Assembly: GCA_039820585.1 (NCBI GenBank)
Contig: JBCBPV010000013.1
Coordinates: forward strand, 1-64,000
Origin: JBCBGF01 sp039820585
Lineage (GTDB): Bacteria; Pseudomonadota; Alphaproteobacteria; Rhodobacterales; Rhodobacteraceae
DNA: 64,000 nucleotides
Direction of reading: 5' to 3'
Position numbers and translations under genes: made by a program. This document shows positions 8,842 to 17,936 of this stretch, piece after piece (position 1 is the stretch's first letter; each line of letters begins with the position of its first letter). The notes beneath the pieces are model-generated. The model did not search any database, was not told the DNA's origin, and worked only from the letters and a program-made list of their open reading frames with translations.

Positions 8842-9264
8842 TGCTCGCCTCTCACTGCTTGAGTGGCGCAAAGATAGCACCGTGGCCGGGCAAGGGCCAC
8901 TGTCAACCGCTTTGATCGGCGACAAGCCACCTGCGCGCCGTTTTGCCGGGGCGGCGGCGGCATGCGCTGAAAGCCACCGAGACAGAATCAAACGGTGGCG
9001 GTGGGGTGGCGAGAATGTGGCGAGATCGTGTCAGTTTCCGCAGATTTGGACGAAACCGGGCCCGAGCGCGGCATCGTTGCGGCAGCATTGTGGTTCGAGG
9101 TCTCAGATTAGGTTCCCCAACGTCACCATGGTAGGCAGTGCCTCAGACAAAGTGCGGTCGTGTGGGGGCCGTGCGGATGAGTGAGGCGCAGTTGCGCAAG
9201 TGCGAGTGAGGGCCCGGGATGGTTCGATTTCCGACCCATCCCGACAGCCGAAGGAGTTGGTAGA

Positions 9265-9378
9265 ATGGCGATTAGTAAAGAGTTTATTGCAGTTGGCGCC
9301 TTGATCGTTGCGCTGTTGAGCGTTTTGGGGGCCGACAATGTCGAACATCTGATCAGAACCGCGCGTTTCGCGTTCTGA
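9265..9378 (+). CDS. Small membrane protein, 37 residues
   Basis: MAISKEFIAVGALIVALLSV starts a 37-residue peptide with one transmembrane helix (about residues 7-22) and a charged C-terminal tail ending RTARFAF. A strong AAGGAG lies eight bases upstream of the ATG at 9265. The quality of this site and the coherent hydrophobic segment support a real small gene. It sits in the 630-base stretch between the secreted-protein gene and prpE, which is otherwise empty apart from the prpE terminator. Function unknown. Confidence 0.55.
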   Translation: MAISKEFIAVGALIVALLSVLGADNVEHLIRTARFAF

Positions 9379-9460
9379 TTGCCTGTCATTGAACGCAGGC
9401 GGTGGGCGACAGGCACCGTTACCTTTTCGATCACAACAAAAAACCCATTGGGGACACGGA

Positions 9461-9483
9461 CGCCCGGACTTTAGGTCCGGGCG
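9461..9483 (-). terminator. prpE terminator hairpin
   Basis: Nine-pair stem CGCCCGGAC/GTCCGGGCG (9461-9469, 9475-9483) with the prpE stop codon in the loop. On the minus strand a TTTTTTGTTG tract follows 17-26 bases later (around 9435-9445). It ends the minus-strand prpE transcript. Confidence 0.6.
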
Positions 9484-11363
9484 TACCCAAGGGTTTGCAG
9501 GGCATCGCGGATTTCATCCAAAATTACCGGATCGTCAATTGTCGCGGGCATTTTGAAGTCTGCCCCATCTGCAATCTTGACCATGGTGCCGCGCAGGATC
9601 TTGCCCGAGCGTGTCTTGGGCAGGCGGTCGACCACCACGGCCAGTTTGAACGCCGCCACAGGGCCGATCTGGTCGCGGACGGATTTGACGACTTCGCCAA
9701 CCACCTCTTGCGCATCTCGGTCGGCGCCCGCGTTCATACAGAGAAAGCCAAGCGGGAGCTGGCCCTTGAGCTGATCGGTCACACCGATCACCGCGCATTC
9801 GGCCACGTCGGGGTGGGCGGCCAACACCTCTTCCATCGCGCCAGTGCTCAGGCGGTGGCCTGCGACGTTGATGACATCATCGGTGCGCGCCATGATGTAG
9901 AGGTATCCATCTTCGTCGACATAGCCCGCATCCCCCGTCTCATAGTATCCGGGGAAATGGTCTAGGTAGCTTTTGCGAAACCGCGCCTCGGCGTTCCAAA
10001 GCGTGGGCAGGGTGCCCGGCGGAAGCGGCAGTTTGACGGCGATGGCGCCTAGGGTGCCCGGCGGCACAGGGTGGCCCGCCTCATCGAGGATCTGCACATC
10101 CCATCCGGGCATCGACACCGAGGGGGAGCCGATTTTAACCGGCAACTCTTCAATCCCCAGCGGGTTGGCGGCGATGGCATAGCCCGTTTCGGTTTGCCAC
10201 CAATGGTCGATCACGGGCACCTTGAGCAGGCGCTGGGCCCATTCGATGGTGTCGGGATCTGCGCGTTCACCGGCCAGGAACAACGATTGCAAGGATGACA
10301 GGTCGTAGTTGCCGACCAGTTCGCCTTTGGGGTCCTCACGCTTGATCGCGCGGAAGGCGGTGGGCGCGGTGAACAGGACCTTGATCTTGTGCTCTTCGAT
10401 CATGCGCCAGAAGGTGCCTGCGTCGGGGGTGCCCACGGGCTTGCCCTCGAACACCACGGTAGTGCAGCCGTAAAGGAGCGGCGCATAGCAGATGTAGCTG
10501 TGCCCCACGACCCAGCCCACGTCGGAGGCGGCCCAGTACACGTCGCCCGGTTCGACGTTGTAGATGTTTTTCATCGTCCAGTGCAGCGCTACCATGTGCC
10601 CGCCGGTGGGCCGAACGACACCCTTGGGCTGGCCGGTGGTGCCCGAGGTATAGAGGATATAGGCTGGGTGGTTGCCGGCGACGGGCACGCAATCGGCGGG
10701 TTCGACGCCGTATTGGAATGCGTGCCAGTCGACATCGCGGCCTTTATCCAGATGGGCAACCTCCTGTTCGCGCTGGAAAATCACGCAGAAATCGGGTTTG
10801 TGGGCGGCCTGGTCGATGGCCCCGTCGAGAAGCGGTTTGTAGTGGACAACGCGGCCCGGTTCGATCCCGCAGGAGGCGGCGATGATTGCCTTGGGCGTTG
10901 CGTCGTCGATGCGCACGGCAAGCTCGTGCGCGGCAAAGCCGCCGAACACCACCGAATGGATCGCACCAAGGCGCGCGCAGGCCAGCATCGCCTCAAGCGC
11001 TTCGGGGACCATCGGCATGTAGATGATCACGCGGTCGCCCTTTTCGATCCCTTTGGTGCGCAAGGCACCGGCGAGCGAGGCGACGCGGGTTTGCAATTCG
11101 CCGTAGGTGATCGTGTGCTTGGTGTGGGTGACGGGGCTGTCATAGATGATGGCGGTGCGGTCGCCATGGCCCGCTTCGACATGGCGGTCGACTGCGTTCC
11201 AGCAGGTGTTGGTCTTGCCGTCGACGAACCACTCATACAGCGGCGCGTTGTCGTCAAAAAGCGCCTTTGAGGGTTTGGTGTCCCAGTCGATGGCGTCTGC
11301 CGCGTCCATCCAGAAGGCTTCGGGGTCGGCTTGCCAGGCGGCGTGCACCTCTTTGTAGCCCAT
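9471..11363 (-). CDS. prpE: Propionyl-CoA synthetase (acyl-CoA ligase)
   Basis: ANL-superfamily ligase activating propionate (or acetate) to its CoA ester via acyl-AMP. The 630 residues fit PrpE. Visible motifs: ACS-type N-terminus 'WNAVDRHVEAGHGDRTAIIY', P-loop YTSGTTGQPKG (238-248), 'HWWQTETGYAIAANP', 'YETGDAGYVDEDGY', and the catalytic C-terminal lysine in PKTRSGKILRG (Lys 588). GGAGGAG precedes the ATG at 11363. Monocistronic, divergent from an SGNH hydrolase. PrpE rather than Acs is inferred from overall pattern and length. Confidence 0.92.
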   Translation of the reverse strand: MGYKEVHAAWQADPEAFWMDAADAIDWDTKPSKALFDDNAPLYEWFVDGKTNTCWNAVDRHVEAGHGDRTAIIYDSPVTHTKHTITYGELQTRVASLAGALRTKGIEKGDRVIIYMPMVPEALEAMLACARLGAIHSVVFGGFAAHELAVRIDDATPKAIIAASCGIEPGRVVHYKPLLDGAIDQAAHKPDFCVIFQREQEVAHLDKGRDVDWHAFQYGVEPADCVPVAGNHPAYILYTSGTTGQPKGVVRPTGGHMVALHWTMKNIYNVEPGDVYWAASDVGWVVGHSYICYAPLLYGCTTVVFEGKPVGTPDAGTFWRMIEEHKIKVLFTAPTAFRAIKREDPKGELVGNYDLSSLQSLFLAGERADPDTIEWAQRLLKVPVIDHWWQTETGYAIAANPLGIEELPVKIGSPSVSMPGWDVQILDEAGHPVPPGTLGAIAVKLPLPPGTLPTLWNAEARFRKSYLDHFPGYYETGDAGYVDEDGYLYIMARTDDVINVAGHRLSTGAMEEVLAAHPDVAECAVIGVTDQLKGQLPLGFLCMNAGADRDAQEVVGEVVKSVRDQIGPVAAFKLAVVVDRLPKTRSGKILRGTMVKIADGADFKMPATIDDPVILDEIRDALQTLGYART

Positions 11364-11595
11364 TTGTTTTTCTCCTCCACGTCCCGTGTGAAGTGTTACG
11401 GGAGGGGGGCGTGGCGATGCAAGCGGCGGGGCTGTGCTATGGGGTCACTGTTGGCGCTAAATCGGGAGCGATTTGGTGCCGCGGTGAGGTCTGTCAAAAT
11501 TGTCTTATGTCGAATGGCAGCTTCGAGGCCAAAGGGACGGGCTCTGTTTCACTTTGACTTCTACCCTTCGTTGTGGGTCTCGCTACTATTCAGCT

Positions 11596-12282
11596 ATGGC
11601 GATCACCGACTATTTGCTTGCACCGATTTTTGTTCCGCAGGCGATTTGGGTCGCCTCCCAAGCTGCACGGTTGCCCGAAGCGGCGGGCGAGCGCCGTGGC
11701 AGTGTTGGCCGAGGACCCTCTTTGAGTGTTCTCGTGCTTGGCGACAGTTCGGCGGCGGGAGTCGGCGTAACCCAACAGGCAGAGGCTTTGGGGGGGCAGC
11801 TTTCCCTGATATTGTCACAACGGTTCTCGGTTTGCTGGCAAGTGGCCGCGAAGTCCGGTGGCACAGTCCGCAGCACCATAGGCAAGATCGGCACAATGCC
11901 CGACGAGCATCTCGACTTTGTCGTGATAGCGTTGGGCGTCAACGACGCGAAGAATGGCGTGTCACTGAAGGCGTGGACGGAACGGTACAACAACCTGCTG
12001 GACGAACTTCAGGTCCGCTTCGGGAACCCGTTGGTCTGCATCTCGGGCTTGCCGCCTGTCCGATTTTTTCCAATTCTCCCACGCCCCCTGAACGCCGTCC
12101 TTGGCCGCCGCGTCGAGATGTTTGATGCAGAGCTTAGGAGAATTGCTTCGCTAAGACAAAATGTAGCCTACCTGCCGCTCGACTTCACACTGGATATCAC
12201 AAAGATGGCCAGCGACGGGTTTCATCCAGGACCAGACATCTATGCGGAATGGGCCTTGAGGGCAGCGCAGCTTCTCGATTGA
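11596..12282 (+). CDS. SGNH/GDSL-family hydrolase
   Basis: A 228-residue lipase/esterase-like enzyme of the SGNH fold: block I LGDSSAAGVG (Ser 51), block III GVND (Asn 116), block V SDGFHP (Asp 207, His 210). The N-terminus MAITDYLLAPIFVPQAIWVA is hydrophobic and may anchor the protein or act as a signal. The ATG at 11596 is chosen over an upstream in-frame ATG at 11500 because the added sequence is not protein-like. Substrate unknown (ester, acetyl-sugar or lysophospholipid are all possible). Convergent with maeB. Confidence 0.85.
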   Translation: MAITDYLLAPIFVPQAIWVASQAARLPEAAGERRGSVGRGPSLSVLVLGDSSAAGVGVTQQAEALGGQLSLILSQRFSVCWQVAAKSGGTVRSTIGKIGTMPDEHLDFVVIALGVNDAKNGVSLKAWTERYNNLLDELQVRFGNPLVCISGLPPVRFFPILPRPLNAVLGRRVEMFDAELRRIASLRQNVAYLPLDFTLDITKMASDGFHPGPDIYAEWALRAAQLLD

Positions 12283-12332
12283 ACGGTTTGTCAGCGAACG
12301 GCAGCAAAGCCCCGCCCAGCGCCCTTTGTCTG

Positions 12333-14612
12333 CTACCCGTAATGCGCCACCGGCGTGCCCGCCAAGGCCGACATGTTCAATAGCCCCCGCGCCGTGATCG
12401 AGGGTGTCACGATATGCGCGCGGTTGCCCATGCCCATGAGGATCGGGCCAACCTCTAACCCCTGCGCCTTCATCTTCAGGATGTTGCGGACGCCAGAGGC
12501 CGCGTCGGTGTTGGCGAACACCAAGACATTCGCGGGGCCCGTCATGCGCGAGCCGGGAAAGATGCGGTCGCGCAGGCCTTCGTCCAGGGCGGTGTCGGCA
12601 TGCATCTCGCCCTCATACTCAAAGTCGCGGCGTTTGCTGTCGAGGATGGCGAGCGCCGCGCGCATCCGGCGGCCTGTGTCGCAGTCGAGATTGCCGAATT
12701 GCGAGTGTGAACACAGCGCGATGCGCGGGGCTTGGCCAAAGCGGCGCACATGGCGGGCCGAGGCGCAGACCGTGTCTGCGATCTGTTCCGGGGTGGGTTC
12801 GGCATGCACCTGCGTATCGGTCACGAAAAGGGGCCCGTCGGGCATAATCATCAAGGACAGGGCGCCCACTGGTTTCAGCGCGTCGGTCTGGAGCACCTGA
12901 CAGACGTAATTCAGGTGCCAGAGGTACTGGCCGAACGTTCCGCAGATCAGACTATCGGCCTCGCGCCGTTGGACCATGATGGCACCAATCGCGGTGGTGT
13001 TGGTGCGCATGATCGCCTTGGCCAGATCGGGGGTGACGCCCTTGCGTGCCATGGCCTGGTGATAGCCTTGCCAATAGTCGCGGTAGCGCGGATCATTTTC
13101 GGGGTTCACCAGATCGAAATCGCGGCCTGGGCGGATCGGCAGGCCCAGACGTTCGGCGCGGGCTTCGATAACGTCGGGGCGGCCGATCAGGATTGGCTTG
13201 TCGGTGGTTTCCTCGATCATCGCGTTGGCGGCGCGCAACACGCGGTCATCCTCGCCCTCGGCGAAGACGATCTTGCGGGTGGCGGTGGCCGCGGCTTCGA
13301 ACACCGGGCGCATGATCAGCGCGGACCGGAACACCGAGCCGTCCAGCTTTTGTTTGTAGACGGGAATATCGGCAATGGGGCGGGTGGCGACGCCGGTTTC
13401 CATCGCGGCCTCGGCCACCGCGGTGGCGACGACACCCATCAGCCGGGGGTCGAAGGGTTTGGGGATCAGGTAGTCGGGGCCAAAGGTCATCTGTTCGCCG
13501 GAATAGGCGGCGGCGGCCTCGGCACTGGTGGTGGCGCGGGCGAGGGCGGCGATGCCGTCGATGCAGGCCAGTTCCATGGCGTCGTTGATCACGGTCGCGC
13601 CGACATCGAGCGCGCCGCGGAAGATGAAGGGGAAGCAGAGGACGTTATTGACCTGATTGGGAAAATCCGAACGGCCGGTGGCGATAATGGCGTCTGGGGC
13701 AACCTCGCGGACGGTGTCGGGCATGATTTCGGGCGTTGGGTTGGCCAGCGCGAAGACGATGGGGCGCTTGGCCATTTTTTCGACCATGGCGGGGGTCAGG
13801 ACACCGGGGCCCGAGAGGCCCAGGAAGAGGTCGGCCCCCTCGATCACCTCGTCCAGTGTGCGCGGGCCGCCGGGTTGGGCGTATTCGGCCTTTTGCGGGG
13901 TCATATCCTTTGTCCTGCCCTCGTGGACGAGCCCGGCAAGGTCACAGAGGTACACGTTTTCGCGCCGGACGCCGAGTTTGAGCAGCATGTTGAGGCAGGC
14001 GATGCCAGCCGCCCCACCGCCGGTGGAGACGATCTTGATATCGCGGAAATCCTTGCCCGCGACGTGCAGCGCGTTTGTGGCGGCGGAACCTACGACGATG
14101 GCGGTGCCGTGCTGGTCGTCGTGGAAGACGGGGATGTTCATCTTGGCGCGACAACGGTCTTCGACGATGAAGCAGTCGGGCGCTTTGATGTCTTCTAGGT
14201 TGATGGCGCCAAATGTCGGCTCCATAGCACAGATGATATCGGCGAGTTTTTCGGGGTCGGGTTCGTTCAGCTCAATGTCGAAACAATCGATATTGGCGAA
14301 TTTTTTGAAGAGGACAGCCTTGCCTTCCATCACGGGTTTGGAGGCGAGCGCGCCAATGTTACCCAGACCGAGGACCGCGCTGCCGTTCGTGACGACAGCG
14401 ACAAGGTTACCGCGTGCAGTGTAGAGGCTGGCGGCGGAGGGATCGGCGTGAATCTCTTTGGAGGCTTCGGCGACGCCGGGACTGTAGGCGCGGGCCAGAT
14501 CGCGGCCGTTGGCCAGGGGTTTGGTTGGCCGGATCTCCAGTTTGCCGGGCTTGGGGTCGGCGTGATAGTCAAGCGCTGCTTGGCGCTGGGCGTCGGAACG
14601 GGCATCGGTCAC
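12333..14612 (-). CDS. maeB: NADP-dependent malic enzyme (MaeB type)
   Basis: Oxidative decarboxylation of malate to pyruvate, giving NADPH. The 759-residue layout is the bacterial MaeB fusion: malic N-domain and NAD(P)-binding domain to about residue 430 (SPGVAEASKEI, 'FHDDQHGTAIV', 'STGGGAAGIACLNML', 'ATGRSDFPNQVNN'), then a phosphotransacetylase-like domain that is usually regulatory (acetyl-CoA sensing) rather than catalytic. Start is GTG at 14612 with no clear Shine-Dalgarno. Convergent with the SGNH hydrolase. Confidence 0.95.
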   Translation of the reverse strand: MTDARSDAQRQAALDYHADPKPGKLEIRPTKPLANGRDLARAYSPGVAEASKEIHADPSAASLYTARGNLVAVVTNGSAVLGLGNIGALASKPVMEGKAVLFKKFANIDCFDIELNEPDPEKLADIICAMEPTFGAINLEDIKAPDCFIVEDRCRAKMNIPVFHDDQHGTAIVVGSAATNALHVAGKDFRDIKIVSTGGGAAGIACLNMLLKLGVRRENVYLCDLAGLVHEGRTKDMTPQKAEYAQPGGPRTLDEVIEGADLFLGLSGPGVLTPAMVEKMAKRPIVFALANPTPEIMPDTVREVAPDAIIATGRSDFPNQVNNVLCFPFIFRGALDVGATVINDAMELACIDGIAALARATTSAEAAAAYSGEQMTFGPDYLIPKPFDPRLMGVVATAVAEAAMETGVATRPIADIPVYKQKLDGSVFRSALIMRPVFEAAATATRKIVFAEGEDDRVLRAANAMIEETTDKPILIGRPDVIEARAERLGLPIRPGRDFDLVNPENDPRYRDYWQGYHQAMARKGVTPDLAKAIMRTNTTAIGAIMVQRREADSLICGTFGQYLWHLNYVCQVLQTDALKPVGALSLMIMPDGPLFVTDTQVHAEPTPEQIADTVCASARHVRRFGQAPRIALCSHSQFGNLDCDTGRRMRAALAILDSKRRDFEYEGEMHADTALDEGLRDRIFPGSRMTGPANVLVFANTDAASGVRNILKMKAQGLEVGPILMGMGNRAHIVTPSITARGLLNMSALAGTPVAHYG

Positions 14613-14692
14613 GGGGTGCGGGCCTTGGGTTTGAAAAGTGGTTTAGTGTTAAACTAATTCGTTGGGCCCGGAAACAGGGAAATCCGTGTAGT

Positions 14693-14747
14693 GGGGCGCT
14701 GCCCCCGGCCCTGCGGGCCGCCCCCGGGATATTTCTCGACCAAAGAC
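14693..14747 (-). repeat. Gene-end palindromic element, copy 1
   Basis: A 55-bp element just after the DUF1489 stop (TAG at 14751-14753). It matches the 27147-27201 element at 50 of 55 positions. On the minus strand it reads GTCTTTGGTCG, then AAATATCCCGGGGG, then a GCCC/GGGC-rich hairpin. Likely a family of REP-like, terminator-associated repeats. Confidence 0.75.
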
Positions 14748-14750
14748 GGG

Positions 14751-15182
14751 CTAGCGGACGCCAATTTCCGCGAGCGCGGCGAGCAGTCTGGGCGGCACGC
14801 TTTCGTCCTGCGCGCGGCCTTCGGGCAGGTCGCGGGGCGCGTCTGTGACCCGCAAGTAACGCCAGCCCTGGAAGGGGCGTTTGGGGACAGCCTCTGTCCG
14901 GTGAACGGTCGGGTCGAGGACGATGCCGCAGCGGGTGATACCATCGGGGCCCATTACCTCATCGAGGCGCAGGATATGTTGGCGGGCCAGGACCACGCCT
15001 TTGAACACCCAGTAGATCGAGCCGCCGTTGAGAAGCGCGTCGGATTTCTTGGGCCACATGCGGGTGACGTGGCGCGGCAGGCCGTCCGGACCCTTGGCGC
15101 GCGGGCTTTTCTGCCAGTTGAGCAGATCGTCGACTTTTTCGGCCCCGACGCAGAGCTTTATCAGATTGATCGAGTTATCCAC
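14751..15182 (-). CDS. DUF1489 family protein
   Basis: A 143-residue protein typical of alphaproteobacteria. Family blocks are visible: 'NLIKLCVGAEKVDDLLNWQ' at the start, 'HVTRMWPKKSDALLNGGSIYWVFKG' in the middle, then RCGIVLDP, 'RTEAVP.RPFQGWRYL' and 'DAPRDL'. Function unknown; often seen beside DNA or RNA metabolism genes. GTG 15182 is preferred to GTG 15203 because it starts the conserved region and GGGGA lies about seven bases upstream. Divergent from nrdJ. Confidence 0.9.
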   Translation of the reverse strand: MDNSINLIKLCVGAEKVDDLLNWQKSPRAKGPDGLPRHVTRMWPKKSDALLNGGSIYWVFKGVVLARQHILRLDEVMGPDGITRCGIVLDPTVHRTEAVPKRPFQGWRYLRVTDAPRDLPEGRAQDESVPPRLLAALAEIGVR

Positions 15183-15183
15183 A
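15175..15183 (+). promoter_or_regulatory. Consensus DnaA box at the DUF1489/nrdJ divergent region
   Basis: TTATCCACA (15175-15183) is an exact consensus DnaA box overlapping the GTG start of DUF1489, 113 bases before nrdJ. In E. coli DnaA binds the nrdAB promoter. Here only the motif is seen, and single boxes occur by chance. Confidence 0.3.
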
Positions 15184-15295
15184 GAGTCGTCCCCAAGCCA
15201 CACCCTATATCGTAGTGGTCAGAGCGCGGTCTGCAAGTTGTTGTGCAGGGTGGAATGCGCTATCTTGTGATGCCCATCCTATTGAGAGTCGCGCC

Positions 15296-17824
15296 ATGAC
15301 CCGCTTCGCTGCCCCCATCGCCGAGCAAATCTGGGATATGAAGTATCGCCTGAAAGAGGGCGACGGGACCGCCATCGACCAGACGGTCGAAGAGACGTGG
15401 CGGCGGATCGCCCGTGCGCTGGCCGAGGTCGAGGACGATCCGGCGAGTTGGGAAGAGCGGTTTTACGCCACGCTCGAAGATTTCCGCTATCTGCCCGCCG
15501 GTCGGATCACGGCGGGCGCGGGCACGGCGCGGTCGGTGACGCTGTTCAACTGTTTCGTCATGGGCACGATCCCCGACAGCATGGGCGGCATCTTCGATAT
15601 GCTGAAAGAGGCCGCGCTGACGATGCAGCAGGGCGGCGGGATCGGGTACGACTTTTCCACGATCCGGCCCAAGGGTGCGGATGTGAAGGGTGTGGCGGCG
15701 GATGCCAGCGGGCCCTTGAGCTTCATGGATGTGTGGGATGCGATGTGTCGCACGATCATGAGTGCAGGCTCGCGCCGTGGGGCGATGATGGCGACGCTGC
15801 GCTGCGATCACCCCGATATCGAGGAGTTCATCGCGGCCAAGGCGGATGCGGCGCGGTTGCGGAACTTCAATGTCAGCGTGTTGGTGACGGACGCGTTTAT
15901 GGAGGCGGTGAAGGCAGACGCCTCTTGGGATCTGGTGTTTGACGGTAAGGTGTATCGGACCGTTAAGGCGCGCGATCTGTGGAACCGGACCATGCGGGCG
16001 ACTTACGATTTTGCGGAACCGGGGGTGATCTTCATCGACCGGATCAACGCGATGAACAACCTGGCCTATTGCGAGACGATTGCGGCGACAAACCCCTGTG
16101 GGGAGCAGCCGTTGCCGCCGTATGGCGCCTGTTTGCTGGGGTCGGTGAACCTGGCGCGGCTGGTGGCAGAGCCGTTTGCCGATGGGGCGGCGCTGGATGA
16201 AGACGCGTTGGACGATCTGGTCGCGACCGCCGTGCGGATGATGGACAACGTGGTCGATGCCTCGCGCTTTCCGTTGCCGGAACAGGCGGAAGAGGCAAAG
16301 AACAAGCGGCGGATTGGCTTGGGGGTGACGGGCCTGGCCGATGCGCTGTTGATGGTGGGGCTGCGGTATGGGTCGGAAGAGGCGGCGGCGCAGACCGAAC
16401 GTTGGCTGCACCGGATTGCGCGGGCGGCGTATCTGGCGAGTGTGGATCTGGCGAAGGAGAAGGGTTCGTTTCCGCTGTTTGATGCGGAGAAGTTTCTGGC
16501 TTCTGGCGCGTTGCAGCACATGGATGAAGATGTGCGCGATGCGATCGGGGAACATGGGATCCGCAATGCATTGCTGACCTCGATTGCGCCGACGGGGACG
16601 ATCAGCCTTTACGCAGGGAACGTGTCGTCCGGGATCGAGCCGGTGTTCGCCTATGCCTACACACGGAAAGTGTTGCAAAAGGACGGATCGCGGACCGAGG
16701 AAGAGGTGGTGGATTATGCGGTCGCCAAGTGGCGCGCGTTGCATGGCGATGCGGAGTTGCCCGACTATTTCGTCAATGCCCAGACGCTCAGCCCTATGGA
16801 GCATGTCCGGATGCAAGCGGCAGCGCAGAAATGGGTGGATTCATCGATCTCTAAGACGATCAACTGTCCGGAGGACATCAGCTTTGATGCGTTCAAGGAC
16901 GTCTACATGGAGGCATGGGATACCGGGTGCAAAGGCTGCACGACCTATCGCCCGAACGCGGTGACGGGCAGCGTGCTGAGCGTTGCGGCAGAGGAGAAGA
17001 AGCCAGAACCTGCGCCGGTGACCAACACCATCGCCGCCCGGATTGAGGCAGCGGCGGCGTTGGTGGGGATCGATGACATCCCGACCCTGGCCGAGCGGGC
17101 AGGGGTTGAGCCCGATCGCATTGCGTCATGGGACGAGGGCAAGAAGCCCACCAATCGCGACGCGCGGGCGGTGGCGGAAGTCTTGGGCGTGACCTCACGC
17201 TGGCTGCTGTTCGCCGAAGGCGAGGGGCCTGAGATGGCGCAGATGCCCGAGGTGGTGAGCACCAGTATTGTTGAGCCTGCCACGCCCCATGGCGATGTTG
17301 TCTATATCGCCGAGCCGTTGGACCGGCCGCAATCGCTGGAGGGGGCGACGTACAAGCTGAAGTGGCCCGACAGCAATCACGCGATCTATATCACGATCAA
17401 TGATCTGGTGGTGGCGGGGCATCGCAGGCCCTTTGAGGTGTTCATCAACTCCAAGAACATGGAGCATTTTGCGTGGACCGTGGCGCTGACCCGGATGATT
17501 TCTGCGGTGTTCCGGCGCGGTGGGGATGTGTCGTTTGTGGTGGAAGAGCTGAAGGCGGTGTTCGATCCCCGTGGCGGAGCGTGGATGGAGGGGAAATACG
17601 TGCCCTCGATCCTGGCGGCCATTGGCGGCGTTATCGAGCGGCACCTGATTGCCATCGGCTTTATCGGGGGTGAGGGGATGGGACTGAAATCCGATCCGCA
17701 GGCCGAAGTGGTGAACCTTGATGGCGCGCGTGGCGCGGCATGCCCGGCCTGTGGGGCGTTCGACATGCGGATGATCGAGGGATGCATGACGTGCGGAAGC
17801 TGCGGGCATTCCAAATGCGGGTAG
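15296..17824 (+). CDS. nrdJ: Class II (B12-dependent) ribonucleotide reductase with embedded XRE-like domain
   Basis: Reduces ribonucleotides using an adenosylcobalamin radical, so it works with or without oxygen. From ATG 15296 the product is 842 residues. Cys 86 (FNCFVMG), the radical-site block NPCGEQ (266-271, Cys 268) and GCKGC (Cys 545/548) are present. The C-terminal CPAC...CMTCGSCGHSKC (from Cys 816) is the redox or zinc tail. Residues about 575-647 look like a Cro/C1-type helix-turn-helix module ('TLAERAGVEPDRIASWDEGKKP', then 'WLLFAEGEGP') placed between catalytic core and C-terminal region. This insert is unusual. No cobalamin riboswitch is seen in the short upstream gap. Monocistronic. 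Confidence 0.95.
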   Translation: MTRFAAPIAEQIWDMKYRLKEGDGTAIDQTVEETWRRIARALAEVEDDPASWEERFYATLEDFRYLPAGRITAGAGTARSVTLFNCFVMGTIPDSMGGIFDMLKEAALTMQQGGGIGYDFSTIRPKGADVKGVAADASGPLSFMDVWDAMCRTIMSAGSRRGAMMATLRCDHPDIEEFIAAKADAARLRNFNVSVLVTDAFMEAVKADASWDLVFDGKVYRTVKARDLWNRTMRATYDFAEPGVIFIDRINAMNNLAYCETIAATNPCGEQPLPPYGACLLGSVNLARLVAEPFADGAALDEDALDDLVATAVRMMDNVVDASRFPLPEQAEEAKNKRRIGLGVTGLADALLMVGLRYGSEEAAAQTERWLHRIARAAYLASVDLAKEKGSFPLFDAEKFLASGALQHMDEDVRDAIGEHGIRNALLTSIAPTGTISLYAGNVSSGIEPVFAYAYTRKVLQKDGSRTEEEVVDYAVAKWRALHGDAELPDYFVNAQTLSPMEHVRMQAAAQKWVDSSISKTINCPEDISFDAFKDVYMEAWDTGCKGCTTYRPNAVTGSVLSVAAEEKKPEPAPVTNTIAARIEAAAALVGIDDIPTLAERAGVEPDRIASWDEGKKPTNRDARAVAEVLGVTSRWLLFAEGEGPEMAQMPEVVSTSIVEPATPHGDVVYIAEPLDRPQSLEGATYKLKWPDSNHAIYITINDLVVAGHRRPFEVFINSKNMEHFAWTVALTRMISAVFRRGGDVSFVVEELKAVFDPRGGAWMEGKYVPSILAAIGGVIERHLIAIGFIGGEGMGLKSDPQAEVVNLDGARGAACPACGAFDMRMIEGCMTCGSCGHSKCG

Positions 17825-17936
17825 AGTTTGGCCCAAGAACTTGAAAAAAGGTTGAGAATTCCGGTGTAGAGGGATTCCCTCATACCACCGGTAGTGTTAA
17901 AGTGGCCCTTAACAACAATAAACGGGCTTACAGGCA

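Noticed and set aside
15183..15295. Cobalamin riboswitch or paired NrdR boxes before nrdJ
   Set aside because: The gap is only about 110 bases, with no B12-box-like conserved core. Two weak CTATAT/CTATCT sites are not at the 31-32-base spacing of NrdR box pairs.
17897..17912. CtrA site upstream of the Hint gene (TTAA...TTAA)
   Set aside because: The spacer is eight bases instead of seven; only a near match.
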